A stretch of 64,000 bases of DNA from Nostoc sp. CENA543. Lineage in GTDB: Bacteria; Cyanobacteriota; Cyanobacteriia; Cyanobacteriales; Nostocaceae. Made by a program: the position numbers and the translations under genes. Location: the NCBI RefSeq assembly GCF_002896875.1, contig NZ_CP023278.1:3286001-3350000 (forward strand), read 5' to 3'. Of this stretch, positions 34,082 to 41,692 are shown in pieces. The stretch's first letter is position 1; the number at the start of each line of letters is the position of its first letter. The notes beneath the pieces are model-generated. The model saw only the letters and a list, made by a program, of their open reading frames with translations, searched no databases and had not been told where the DNA came from.

Positions 34082-35194
34082 TCATTTCTCTAAGGGTACA
34101 GGGCGTAATCTTCCTTCTACCTCCACACTAGGGAAGTTTGGATCAAAAGTGAGATTTTCTAATTTCCCATCCTTGAGAATGACAAAAGTATCTTCAACCT
34201 TCGCACCTGTTAAACTAGGATTCCAGGCGATCGCCATATTTTCTGTTAAAAAGTCGGTTGTTGTGGGATTAGCAACAATCTCTCTGGCTAAATAGCCTGT
34301 AGTTCCTCCCTGATGATGTTCACGGATAGCATGAGGAAAACCATGTTGTTCATACGCTTGCGCTAAAGCATAATAAACTGCATCCAGCGTCATTCCAGGT
34401 AGAGATGCTGAGAGTGCTTTGGCTTCTATTTCGCAGACATGACGATGTAATTCAGTTTCATCATCTGTTAGGCTACCAAAACAAACAAATCTAGTCAGAT
34501 TAGCATACAATCCATAGCCTCTAGCGCAAAATACCAGCATTGCTTGTCTTCCTATCTTTTCCGCCGTCGGTGTAGCATGACGGTATAGGGGTAAACGCCT
34601 CTCACCAGCTACCAATGTCAAAGCCGGATGTAAACCTCTCGACCACAACGCTTCCGCACCTGCACCCGCTAACTGATATTCTGTCCAAGTAGGTTGGGCA
34701 GCTTGTAGCACTTCTGTCATCGCTGCGCTGGCTTGTTGTCCGACGTGGCGATATCTGTCTAACTCAGTGGGCAATAATACCCATTTATGTTGTTGTAGAG
34801 ATTTGGGTATTGGTTGTTCTAAAGGAGAAAGAGGGCGTACGCGCTTCGCGTTGTCGCAGACATCGCTGATCACTTTTCCCCCATCTGTAGCCTCACGGAC
34901 AAAAGCTTCACGAGCCGTAGCATCAGCCCAAGGGTTAATATATAGCTTAAAATTACTGGGTAGTTCCTCATCTTTGAGACGTTGCGCTTCAATTTCATCC
35001 GTTAATACCCACGCATCTTGCCCAGTTACTAATAATTCTGCAACGCCAGTTTCAGCAGTCAGCAGTACGGTATTAGAAGCACCAGCAGTTGCCCAAGCAA
35101 ACCAATCTGTACCACGCAGACGCACACCCCCAACCTCAGTTTGAGAGATGGTTTCTCTGATGAATCGCAGTTTCGTCGAGACTTCTTCGCTCAT
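34082..35194 (-). CDS. M24 (creatinase-fold) family protein lacking most metal ligands
   Basis: 370 residues with a creatinase N-domain and a pita-bread C-domain. Metal-binding positions of M24 peptidases appear changed: the second Asp is N232 in YANLTRF, the first Asp position is occupied by V/C near 221-223, and the first Glu is N325 in AWNPSL. The histidine (H293/H294 in HHQGG) and second Glu (E334 in VEDT) remain. It is thus probably not a metallopeptidase and may bind a substrate or act without metal. A GC-rich phrase near 34839-34855 lies in the coding region. Linked to galK. Confidence 0.78.
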   Translation of the reverse strand: MSEEVSTKLRFIRETISQTEVGGVRLRGTDWFAWATAGASNTVLLTAETGVAELLVTGQDAWVLTDEIEAQRLKDEELPSNFKLYINPWADATAREAFVREATDGGKVISDVCDNAKRVRPLSPLEQPIPKSLQQHKWVLLPTELDRYRHVGQQASAAMTEVLQAAQPTWTEYQLAGAGAEALWSRGLHPALTLVAGERRLPLYRHATPTAEKIGRQAMLVFCARGYGLYANLTRFVCFGSLTDDETELHRHVCEIEAKALSASLPGMTLDAVYYALAQAYEQHGFPHAIREHHQGGTTGYLAREIVANPTTTDFLTENMAIAWNPSLTGAKVEDTFVILKDGKLENLTFDPNFPSVEVEGRLRPVPLEK

Positions 35195-35514
35195 AGGAAG
35201 AACACAGATAGATACAGTTAATTATCAAATTCATCTGTGTCTTTCTGCGTCTGTCTGAGGTTGAGCGATCGCACGTTCTGGAGTAATAACTGGATGGAAA
35301 AAACTAGTTTGAGTCTGCCATTAGAGTTCTTTATCTATACAGAACCACAACTCGCAATACTTTTAGACTTTTCAGGTGGCGTAAAGTTAATTAATTGGGG
35401 CAAAAACCTCTACCTTAAATCTTTATCCCAGTTTTACCCCAGTAATTTCCTCAAAATACCCAAAATAACCTCAAAAATTGTTAAAGCTGTGAAAACAAGA
35501 GCTTTAACTTCCAA
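35195..35514. other. Gene-free stretch before the integrated element
   Basis: No convincing gene; a 117-residue frame at 35237-35590 runs across the tRNA fragment and is rejected. The terminator of the original tRNA-Cys follows at 35515-35535. Confidence 0.5.
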
Positions 35515-35535
35515 CAAAAAAGGGCTTGTAAGCCC
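35515..35535 (-). terminator. Original tRNA-Cys terminator, now separated from the tRNA
   Basis: On the minus strand GGGCTT-AC-AAGCCC is followed by six T residues, about 37 bases beyond the 3' end of the displaced tRNA fragment (35573-35616). It fits the terminator that served tRNA-Cys before the 8.6-kb insertion. Confidence 0.65.
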
Positions 35536-35570
35536 TGTCAATACTTATATTTTCTTAATGTACAAAGTAC

Positions 35571-35616
35571 AAGGCGACACCCGGATTTGAACCGGGGGAT
35601 AAAGGTTTTGCAGACC
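35571..35616 (-). repeat. Left attachment repeat: displaced 3' fragment of tRNA-Cys
   Basis: 46 bp identical to 44164-44209. Holds the tRNA 3' half from the anticodon region to the acceptor end and is not a complete tRNA. Confidence 0.92.
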
Positions 35617-35684
35617 GGCACTGCTGAGGCTTAGGCGGCTCAAATGCCCATATTGTCGGCAAATACAGATAAACACCCATTGAC

Positions 35685-35737
35685 TTTGGCTATCACATTG
35701 GCTATCATTTGGGGATAAAGGTTTTGGATAGCCAAAT
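35685..35737. promoter_or_regulatory. Left-end TTGGCTATC repeats and second partial attachment core
   Basis: TTTGGCTATCAC (35685-35696) and ATTGGCTATCATTT (35697-35710) are direct repeats, and TTTGGCTATCC lies inverted at about 35726-35736. Between them GGGGATAAAGGTTTTG (35711-35726) repeats 16 bp of the attachment core exactly 116 bp further in. The block covers the integrase start region and may bind integrase. Confidence 0.55.
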
Positions 35738-36929
35738 GAATACCGCTAAGAAACCCAGAGGTAGTGTAGGGGTTGAGGAATACAGAGGTAAGCTGAGACT
35801 CAGATTACCTAGAGTAGTCACCCAGGCAGGTCAGAATAGATATCTGAATACTGGGTTAGATGCCAATGAGATTAATAGGCGCAGGGTAGCCGCAGTAGCT
35901 AGCTGGATAGAGGAAGAAATACTCACAGGGAATCTTGACCCGACATTAGACCGCTATAGTGAAAAGTTGGAGACTTACAGGCAGCCTCAGTTAACCCTAG
36001 TGAAGCCTAAGACCCCCCAGACTGACCTAATGGAACTCTGGGATAGGTACTGTGAGTTTATGAAACCTCAGCTAGCCTCTACTACATACCTAAAGGACTA
36101 TGTGAGGAAATACAGAAACCACATCAAGTCCCTACCCACCAAAGACATAACCCAGGCGATCGCCATTAGAGATTACTTGTTAACTGAGTTATCACCTAAT
36201 GCAGCTAAGAGAGTCTTAACCTACCTGTCAGCCTGCTGTAAATGGGCTGTAGGTTCAGGACTGCTAAAGGATAACCCATTTGTAGGGATGTCAGAGGATA
36301 TTAAGCTACCTAGACATGATCGGGATGCCATAGACCCTTTCAGCCGAGATGAGATGAATACCATCATCAAGGCATTTGAGGATACTAGAACCCACTATGC
36401 GCCTTTTGTTAAGTTCTTGTTCTGGACTGGTTGCCGGACTGGGGAAGCGATCGCGCTTCAGTGGAAGCATATAAACCCTGAGTGTACCCAGATAACCTTT
36501 GCTGAGTCCTATGACAGCCAGCTAGATATTAGAAAGACTACCAAGACAGGTAAAACAAGGAAGTTCCCATGTAGCAGCCAAGTTAGGGAACTATTACTAA
36601 ATATCAGACCCTCTGACCCAGACTTAGAGAGTTTAGTATTCACTAGTCCCACAGGTGGCATTATCAATAACACTAGATTCTCTAATCAAGTCTGGAAAGG
36701 TGGCAAGATGGGCAATAAGAACTACAGAGGGGTCATCCAACAGCTAATGAATGAGGGTAAGATTAACCGCTACAGATGCCTGTATAACACTAGGCACACC
36801 TTTATTACCTTGATGCTGGCTGAAGGTCTAACAGTTACTACAGTAGCCAAGTTGGTAGGGAACAGCCCAGAGATGATCCTTAAGCACTATGCAGGGAACA
36901 CAGTACCCCTAGAGTTACCTAATATTTAG
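35736..36929 (+). CDS. Tyrosine recombinase/integrase of the element
   Basis: 397 residues from the ATG at 35736; an in-frame TTG at 35709 would add nine residues encoded by attachment-like DNA. Core-binding domain (about 100-190), then the catalytic domain with Arg in WTGCRTGEAIALQW (R234), NTRHTFITLML with R353, and the nucleophile in ILKHYAG (Y385). It inserts and excises DNA at the tRNA-Cys repeat. Beside the displaced tRNA fragment, as usual for tRNA-targeting elements. The stop overlaps a possible small minus-strand gene. Confidence 0.92.
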   Translation: MNTAKKPRGSVGVEEYRGKLRLRLPRVVTQAGQNRYLNTGLDANEINRRRVAAVASWIEEEILTGNLDPTLDRYSEKLETYRQPQLTLVKPKTPQTDLMELWDRYCEFMKPQLASTTYLKDYVRKYRNHIKSLPTKDITQAIAIRDYLLTELSPNAAKRVLTYLSACCKWAVGSGLLKDNPFVGMSEDIKLPRHDRDAIDPFSRDEMNTIIKAFEDTRTHYAPFVKFLFWTGCRTGEAIALQWKHINPECTQITFAESYDSQLDIRKTTKTGKTRKFPCSSQVRELLLNIRPSDPDLESLVFTSPTGGIINNTRFSNQVWKGGKMGNKNYRGVIQQLMNEGKINRYRCLYNTRHTFITLMLAEGLTVTTVAKLVGNSPEMILKHYAGNTVPLELPNI

Positions 36930-37084
36930 CCTTTGATGTAGCACTGTTGGTAATAAAGCAAAGCCCTGGAAAGATAGCCAAGGGCTTTTCTTTTGTGTAA
37001 GTAATCAAATGTTTCAGGTTCATGGTGTTCTAGTTCTAGCTCTAGTCTCTCAATAAGGCTGATTATGGTTTCCTCAGTGACCAT
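36926..37084 (-). CDS. Possible small protein of 52 residues
   Basis: Open from ATG at 37084 to TAA at 36926, overlapping the integrase stop by four bases. It translates to a mixed helical, soluble-looking protein (MVTEETIISLIERLELELEH at its start; tail LLYYQQCYIKG). A weak AGAG lies upstream. A hairpin, AGCCCT...AGGGCT (36962-36986), lies inside it and might be an integrase terminator instead, so the call is uncertain. Function unknown; an excisionase-like helper is possible only by position. Confidence 0.4.
   Translation of the reverse strand: MVTEETIISLIERLELELEHHEPETFDYLHKRKALGYLSRALLYYQQCYIKG
36962..36993 (+). terminator. Likely integrase terminator
   Basis: AGCCCT (36962-36967) pairs with AGGGCT (36981-36986), followed by TTTCTTTT, 33 bases after the integrase stop. 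Confidence 0.6.
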
Positions 37085-37119
37085 CGGTAATCTCTATAAA
37101 TCTTAGTTGACATATTAGA

Positions 37120-37137
37120 AGTATACAAATGAACACA
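37120..37137 (+). promoter_or_regulatory. Shared 18-bp motif upstream of an RHH gene
   Basis: AGTATACAAATGAACACA; a 17-of-18 match, AGTACACAAATGAACACA, is at 39997-40014 in front of another small-gene cluster. Both follow a TTGAC. Possible shared promoter or operator. Confidence 0.4.
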
Positions 37138-37148
37138 AAGAAGTTTCT

Positions 37149-37286
37149 ATGAGGCGATATACCGCACATCAGAACATTCGGCTATCCCAAGAGGACAAGG
37201 AGAAACTATTAGCACTCTGTAAGTCTAGAGGGTTAAAGCCAGCCGAACTAATCAGACAACTAATAGACAACCTAGTAAACAGATAA
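37149..37286 (+). CDS. Small ribbon-helix-helix-like protein (45 residues)
   Basis: Begins ATGAGGCGATATACC. The pattern NIRLSQEDKEKLLALCKSRG then KPAELIRQLIDNLV fits a beta strand followed by two helices as in CopG/Arc-type DNA-binding proteins. It is followed after 7 bases by the next gene, so probably the first gene of an operon and a candidate regulator of it. Confidence 0.6.
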   Translation: MRRYTAHQNIRLSQEDKEKLLALCKSRGLKPAELIRQLIDNLVNR

Positions 37287-37293
37287 GGTATTT

Positions 37294-37959
37294 ATGACTA
37301 AACAATCCAACTATGGCTACAAGGCTCAAGGTTATATGACCAATGCTGATGATATTGAAACTGCTAGACAGCGAGTAGCCGACCATGACAAACAGGTAGC
37401 AGAAACAGCCCGAAAGGTAGCTGAGGAGTTAGCCTTTGAGCGCAAGAGTAAGCAAAAGGTCTTAGAGTTACTACATCAGTTCATCAAAGCCAAGATTAAA
37501 ATCGGTAATCTGACTGCTGATGATGTGGCTAATGTCTACAGTAGATTTAACCTAAGCTATAACCCAGAAATCTTAGAGCTAATCTATGTGCGATGGGCTG
37601 TCATGCTGCTTAGTCATCCTCAATATGGAGTCGAGCTAGCTGGGCATCGAGTAGGTAATGGCGGTTTAATCTGGCGCGGTAAGAGCTACAAGACATCTAC
37701 AGACCTATATATTGATATCCAAAAACTGCTAGGTAATGACCCCCTAGACTCTCAAGTATGGTTTGATTACTGCCTACAGTCCATATTTGATGATGGTACT
37801 TTCTTACCTGCTGAGATTGAGTTAGATAGATTCTCAAGCTTTATGTACCAGCTTAAGGAGTTAGTAAAGCTAGAGGCTAACCCTATTGATATCCCTGATA
37901 AATCAGAGTTAACAGCTAGCGATATGTTCTTCATTGCCAGTCTGTTTAATGTAGTCTAA
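37294..37959 (+). CDS. Unknown element protein, 221 residues
   Basis: Not recognised. Mostly helical and soluble; the N-terminal third (about 20-75) is charged and coiled-coil-like (ETARQRVADHDKQVAETARK), followed by a more globular part with aromatic residues. Starts 7 bases after the small RHH gene. No metal-binding or nuclease motif seen. Confidence 0.6.
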   Translation: MTKQSNYGYKAQGYMTNADDIETARQRVADHDKQVAETARKVAEELAFERKSKQKVLELLHQFIKAKIKIGNLTADDVANVYSRFNLSYNPEILELIYVRWAVMLLSHPQYGVELAGHRVGNGGLIWRGKSYKTSTDLYIDIQKLLGNDPLDSQVWFDYCLQSIFDDGTFLPAEIELDRFSSFMYQLKELVKLEANPIDIPDKSELTASDMFFIASLFNVV

Positions 37960-38088
37960 GACACACAAGGTTAAGTCAATAAACCCTAGTAACCCTAGCA
38001 ACAAACTAGGGTTTTATTTATGGGGTAATAAGGATTTGACTATATCTAGATATGTCCTGACAAAGTAATGACAGATAGGAGGTCATTT

Positions 38089-38364
38089 ATGAAAACAGAA
38101 AAACTAGAAATCAGAATAGACCCTAATACTAAGCAATGGTTAACCCAGTTAAGTGTTGAGACTGGGCAACCTGTATCAGCAGTGGTTAGGGATGCCCTTA
38201 GCTTTTTACAGATGGATAGGGGAACTAGAGCAGCCTATTTGATGATTCTGGAAAGTCTAGTAGGACTTAGCCCTACTGACACCCTAAACACTCTTGGCGC
38301 GATTATAGAAACCATTAAGGAGATTAAAACCAATGGCACAGACAAAGCCCTGTGTAGTCAGTAA
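38089..38364 (+). CDS. Ribbon-helix-helix protein
   Basis: 91 residues. The ATG at 38089 is chosen because AGGAGGT (38077-38083) is ideally placed; an upstream ATG at 38068 lacks such a site. N-terminal RHH pattern KLEIRIDPNTKQWLTQLSVE then GQPVSAVVRDALSFLQ, plus a C-terminal helical tail. Likely a DNA-binding regulator. Overlaps the next gene by 32 bases. Confidence 0.72.
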   Translation: MKTEKLEIRIDPNTKQWLTQLSVETGQPVSAVVRDALSFLQMDRGTRAAYLMILESLVGLSPTDTLNTLGAIIETIKEIKTNGTDKALCSQ

Positions 38365-38839
38365 TCTACCAGATGATATTAAGTCTAAGGTAACTGAACA
38401 GCTAGCTAAGGGTATCCCAGCACCATCAATAAGCCGATGGCTGGCTAGCCAGGGTCACAAGGTTACACCCAGGCAGCTATATAACTTCAAGGATAAGACA
38501 GTACCCACAGTAGCCCCTAGAGAATCAGGCGATCCAGTTTATGAGGAAGATGCTACTGATTCAGTGATGTTTAAGCGGTTACTTAAGACCTCTTTAGATG
38601 CGGTCGAGAATCTTAGGGATACCTACAGGTTAACAGGAGATTTAAGAACCGCTAGGGTACTCAGAGAGATGTTAGAGACTGCCTCTGGGATTCTTAAGTA
38701 CCGCCTACAGTATGACCAACCTGACCCTGTGGTTAATGTTCAGCTTCAGATAGCCAGTCTAGAGGCAGAGCTAGCCCTAGCGGAAGATAGCAGAGATTTC
38801 CGCAATCCCGATATAAATACCGGAGATTCTTATGAGTAA
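38333..38839 (+). CDS. HTH-containing element protein, 168 residues
   Basis: N-terminal helix-turn-helix-like region (about 10-50: GIPAPSISRWLASQGHKVTP), a linker, then long helices (about 75-155) ending in an acidic tail. This order (HTH, then oligomerising helices) is that of phage small terminase subunits and some transposon regulators, but no direct match can be claimed. Overlaps the preceding and following genes, so part of one operon 38089-39200. Confidence 0.55.
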   Translation: MAQTKPCVVSNLPDDIKSKVTEQLAKGIPAPSISRWLASQGHKVTPRQLYNFKDKTVPTVAPRESGDPVYEEDATDSVMFKRLLKTSLDAVENLRDTYRLTGDLRTARVLREMLETASGILKYRLQYDQPDPVVNVQLQIASLEAELALAEDSRDFRNPDINTGDSYE

Positions 38840-39200
38840 CCAAATGTACCGAGTGTTCTATTCAGTCCTACCATCTAACCCAGATTACCCAGGTAGGTTA
38901 CAGGCTTATCTAACCAACCCTAGTAGGGTATATAACCATTACCTAACACCTGATAACCACATACCAGACCAAGATTTCCCAGACCTCACAGAAGGTCAGG
39001 CTGAGTATATATGCCTAGTCCTAGATAAAGGATGGGATAATCCTACATTCAAATCCTTTGAGACTAAAGAGGAAGCCTTGTTTTTCATAGAGTGCCTTGA
39101 ATCTCCAAGCTACATACCAGCAATCAGAGAATATTCAAATGAACCCATCGAGATTGATGAGGCTCTATATGAGGATATATGGAAAGCTTTTTATGATTAG
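38832..39200 (+). CDS. Unknown acidic element protein, 122 residues
   Basis: Not recognised. Acidic, with many Tyr and Pro residues and a strongly acidic C-terminus (EPIEIDEALYEDIWKAFYD). The start overlaps the upstream gene by 8 bases. Small acidic proteins of mobile elements are often inhibitors of host functions (inference only). Confidence 0.5.
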   Translation: MSNQMYRVFYSVLPSNPDYPGRLQAYLTNPSRVYNHYLTPDNHIPDQDFPDLTEGQAEYICLVLDKGWDNPTFKSFETKEEALFFIECLESPSYIPAIREYSNEPIEIDEALYEDIWKAFYD

Positions 39201-39331
39201 TAAGAAAAAAGTAAGAAACAGACTAACCCATAAGTAAGAAACCTAAGCCCAGTAAGGATTACAGAAGCCAGAACTAAGCAAACAACTTGCTGAGTCGAGC
39301 CTTTTCTTACCACCTAAGTACAAATGCAAAG

Positions 39332-39360
39332 CCCTTGAGTAGTTCGCAGCTACCCAAGGG
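39332..39360. terminator. Long hairpin upstream of the nuclease-like gene
   Basis: CCCTTGAGTAG (39332-39342) pairs with CTACCCAAGGG (39350-39360) with one A/C mismatch. No T run follows, so it may be a regulatory hairpin rather than a terminator. Confidence 0.45.
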
Positions 39361-39387
39361 ACTATCAAACAAACTTCAAAGATTCTG

Positions 39388-39960
39388 ATGATTATTATAA
39401 CACATATTGCGCTCAATGGCGCAAGTAGAGACTCTGATTACTTCAGAGACTCATTTAGCGATCGCCTAGCCTGCGGTAACTCATGGGAATACAGCCTAAC
39501 TGAGTACCTGAAAACTCAAGGGTTAGACAAGGTATACCAGCCAGATCAGTACATGACCTATCGGGCGCACTATTGGAACTATAAGCCTGACCCTGAGAAC
39601 TGGAGAACTCGCAGTCAGTCTAAGCTAGCCCAAAGCCTCTATGCACAGTTCCAAAGGGACATCCGAGTTATCCACAATGGTAAAGGATATAACTTAGAGG
39701 TTAAGTCAGGGGCTAATATCTTCCAGAAGAATAACATACTAGTCGGTGGTATAGCAACCAGATGGGACAGATATAAGTTCCCTGTTCACTTCATAGTCGC
39801 CATTGATAGAACCACAGGAGAAGCCAGGGTCACTGAGGCGGATAGGCTGACCAGAGAGACTAGCTGGCTTAGGGTTAAGTCCCAAGAGTTATCCTATGGA
39901 GTCCCCAGGCACTTATTTAAACCCTTGGATAGCTGGCTGGATTTCATTAAGGCTTCTTAG
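39388..39960 (+). CDS. Probable PD-(D/E)XK nuclease-fold protein
   Basis: 190 residues. The order E34 (GNSWEYSLTEYL), D91 (QRDIRVI) and E104-x-K106 (YNLEVKSG) matches the PD-(D/E)XK nuclease core: a glutamate on the first helix, a metal-binding Asp, and ExK on the adjacent strand 13 residues later. This fold includes restriction enzymes, resolvases and defence nucleases. It might protect the element, resolve DNA or damage competitors. No methyltransferase partner is present, so a classical restriction system is unlikely. Confidence 0.6.
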   Translation: MIIITHIALNGASRDSDYFRDSFSDRLACGNSWEYSLTEYLKTQGLDKVYQPDQYMTYRAHYWNYKPDPENWRTRSQSKLAQSLYAQFQRDIRVIHNGKGYNLEVKSGANIFQKNNILVGGIATRWDRYKFPVHFIVAIDRTTGEARVTEADRLTRETSWLRVKSQELSYGVPRHLFKPLDSWLDFIKAS

Positions 39961-39996
39961 CCACTTAGTAGCCCTATGTAGCTACTTGACTAAATA

Positions 39997-40014
39997 AGTA
40001 CACAAATGAACACA
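39997..40014 (+). promoter_or_regulatory. Second copy of the 18-bp motif
   Basis: AGTACACAAATGAACACA, 17 of 18 identical to 37120-37137, upstream of the small genes at 40040-40398. Confidence 0.4.
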
Positions 40015-40094
40015 GGGTATTTAGATCACCCTGGCAGCTATGAAGTACAAAGTATCTAAACTATCCGGCAAGGTAATCAGACTAAGAAAACTCA

Positions 40095-40217
40095 ATGCAA
40101 ATAACAGACCTAAGCAGAAACCAGTTACTCAGGCTAGCTCAAGTCCTACTAGAGAAGCTGGACAAGTATAAGGAACTCTATGGAGAACTTGAAGAGGATG
40201 AAGACTATGAAGACTGA
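40095..40217 (+). CDS. Possible small acidic protein (40 residues)
   Basis: ATG at 40095 to TGA at 40217. Helical with an acidic tail (LLRLAQVLLEKLDKYKELYG, then acidic residues). Its end overlaps the next gene's start, which suggests coupling. An overlapping 43-codon frame at 40040-40171 is less convincing. Confidence 0.4.
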   Translation: MQITDLSRNQLLRLAQVLLEKLDKYKELYGELEEDEDYED

Positions 40218-40398
40218 AGTAACCCTGAAACTTGATAATGAGTTACTAGTAGCCCTAGAGGCTGAGGCTATCCGCCTGGGGATTACTATGGAGGCATTGA
40301 TTAACCAAGGGCTGACTAAGGAACTGTTGCCAGCGATCGCAATCTGGCAATCTGGTAAGGCTGACTGGGCAGTTAGAGACTACCTAGAGATTAAATAA
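40207..40398 (+). CDS. Ribbon-helix-helix protein (63 residues)
   Basis: Start at ATG 40207, with AGAGG nine bases upstream; the frame can also start at 40180 or 40198. MKTEVTLKLDNELLVALEAE then GITMEALINQGL is an RHH pattern. Followed by a terminator at 40407-40440. Confidence 0.65.
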   Translation: MKTEVTLKLDNELLVALEAEAIRLGITMEALINQGLTKELLPAIAIWQSGKADWAVRDYLEIK

Positions 40399-40406
40399 CA
40401 CCTTAG

Positions 40407-40440
40407 ACCCTCTAGGTTAACCCTAAGAGGGTTTATTAGT
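40407..40440 (+). terminator. Terminator after the small RHH gene
   Basis: ACCCTCT (40407-40413) pairs with AGAGGGT (40426-40432), then TTATTAG. Confidence 0.6.
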
Positions 40441-40655
40441 TTCTAAGGGTAGGTGTAGAGGGTTATGTGATCTAGTAGGTATTCAGCTATCCTAGTGATA
40501 TGAGAGAACATCTGATAGATATAGCAGTAAAAGCATATAAAGACATCCACAGTGATCCTAGAACACCTGGGCAGAACTAAGAAGACTAAGTGACTGCAAC
40601 AATACACAGTGGAATATGTGTGTAGTAAGATACTAGTATTACTTAATGTATCTTT

Positions 40656-40808
40656 ATGAAACTCATCAGAGTACCTAGACCAATAATAGTTCTCCTCATC
40701 TCCGCAGCAGTAGCTCTCGGCTTGGTTCAAATCACTACAGGCGAGTCTTTAGGATGCCACATAGACCCTAATAACTCATTTGGCTGGTGTCCAGAGGATT
40801 ATGACTAA
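40656..40808 (+). CDS. Possible small membrane or secreted protein (50 residues)
   Basis: ATG at 40656. Basic N-terminus (MKLIRVPRP) followed by a hydrophobic helix (IIVLLISAAVALGLVQI) and a short tail with two Cys (GCHIDPNNSFGWCPEDYD). It has the build of a signal-anchored small protein. A longer minus-strand frame across 40443-40730 looks like a shadow. Confidence 0.45.
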   Translation: MKLIRVPRPIIVLLISAAVALGLVQITTGESLGCHIDPNNSFGWCPEDYD

Positions 40809-40866
40809 ACCAGGGGACTTGTCTAAACTTCAGAGCTACTAATCTATCACTCTCTTATCTTTAGTA

Positions 40867-41692
40867 TGGTATCTGATACCAAGGGCAACCTTAAAGCCTC
40901 AGAATCAGCCGACTATTCTAAAACTTTATTCCCATCACTCCCATGTAGATAGTATCATACCAGATACCATTATTATAGTATCAGAAGTATTAGTACCCTA
41001 TTAATCCCCACAGTAGACCTATTACAACCCTTGTAAATACCTTAAACTTCCCTAATAATATTTTATCTCTCTCATACTAATGGTATCATACCAGATACCA
41101 TAGTAGTATCAAGAAAAATCCCAGTATCACCTGGGATTACAAGAGAGATAGTATAGATATTTATGCTTACAGGGATAACTTAGATTCTATTCTGTCTAGT
41201 CTATCTAGTATCGATAGTTGGATAGCTGGATAGCCTTCTAATGATTGCCTAATGGCTTCAATGATTAACTGTTGCTGAGACTTCCCAGTAATAGCCTTAG
41301 CCGATTCTAGTAAGGCTTTTACATCTTCAGGTAGTCTTAGTAGGGTCTTATGTGTTTTCATATCTGCTTAACTATATTACTGTATATCATTATAACATGA
41401 TACTACTATTTTGTCACAATATGGTATCTGGTATGATACCAAGAACAAGAGAGAGATAGGAAATAAGTTCTAGGATTTAGGTGATTTAAGCATCAAGCAT
41501 AAGCTATCATTATACATTAATGGCTTTATATAATATATTTAAAATCAAATCCCTATGATGGTATCAGATACCATACCAACTTGATGAGAGGGATAAAATA
41601 CAAGCCTAAGCAGTATAAGGGTTTCACAGTTACCCATAGGGCTACTCAAAAAATGACAAAATATAGATATTATGGTATCATGGTATCACACC
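40867..41692. repeat. Six clusters of GGTATC/GATACC inverted and direct repeats
   Basis: Clusters at 40867-40881 (TGGTATCTGATACCA), 40951-40970, 41080-41101, 41422-41442, 41558-41577 and 41672-41692. A longer duplicated block (GGTATC cluster plus CAAGAGAGAG-GATAGGAAA) occurs at about 41422-41470 and 41672-41715. They surround one RHH gene and precede another RHH-domain gene, so they are probably its operators or a partition/centromere-like array. Confidence 0.75.
41167..41361 (-). CDS. Ribbon-helix-helix protein (64 residues)
   Basis: KTLLRLPEDVKALLESAKAI then GKSQQQLIIEAIRQSLEG is an RHH pattern; the C-terminal helix (LSILDRLDRIESKLS) is amphipathic and may oligomerise. Divergent from the large RHH-domain gene at 41724, with GGTATC/GATACC clusters between and around them. 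A candidate repressor or partition protein. Confidence 0.7.
   Translation of the reverse strand: MKTHKTLLRLPEDVKALLESAKAITGKSQQQLIIEAIRQSLEGYPAIQLSILDRLDRIESKLSL

Noticed and set aside
35237-35590. 117-residue frame before the element
   Set aside because: Runs through a terminator and the tRNA fragment; no protein-like pattern.
35571-35616. A second tRNA-Cys gene
   Set aside because: Only the 3' 44 bases are present; the 5' half and the acceptor partner strand are missing, so it is an attachment-site remnant.
40443-40730. 95-residue minus-strand frame in the element
   Set aside because: Cys- and Tyr-rich composition, no ribosome site, and it overlaps a better small plus-strand gene at 40656-40808.
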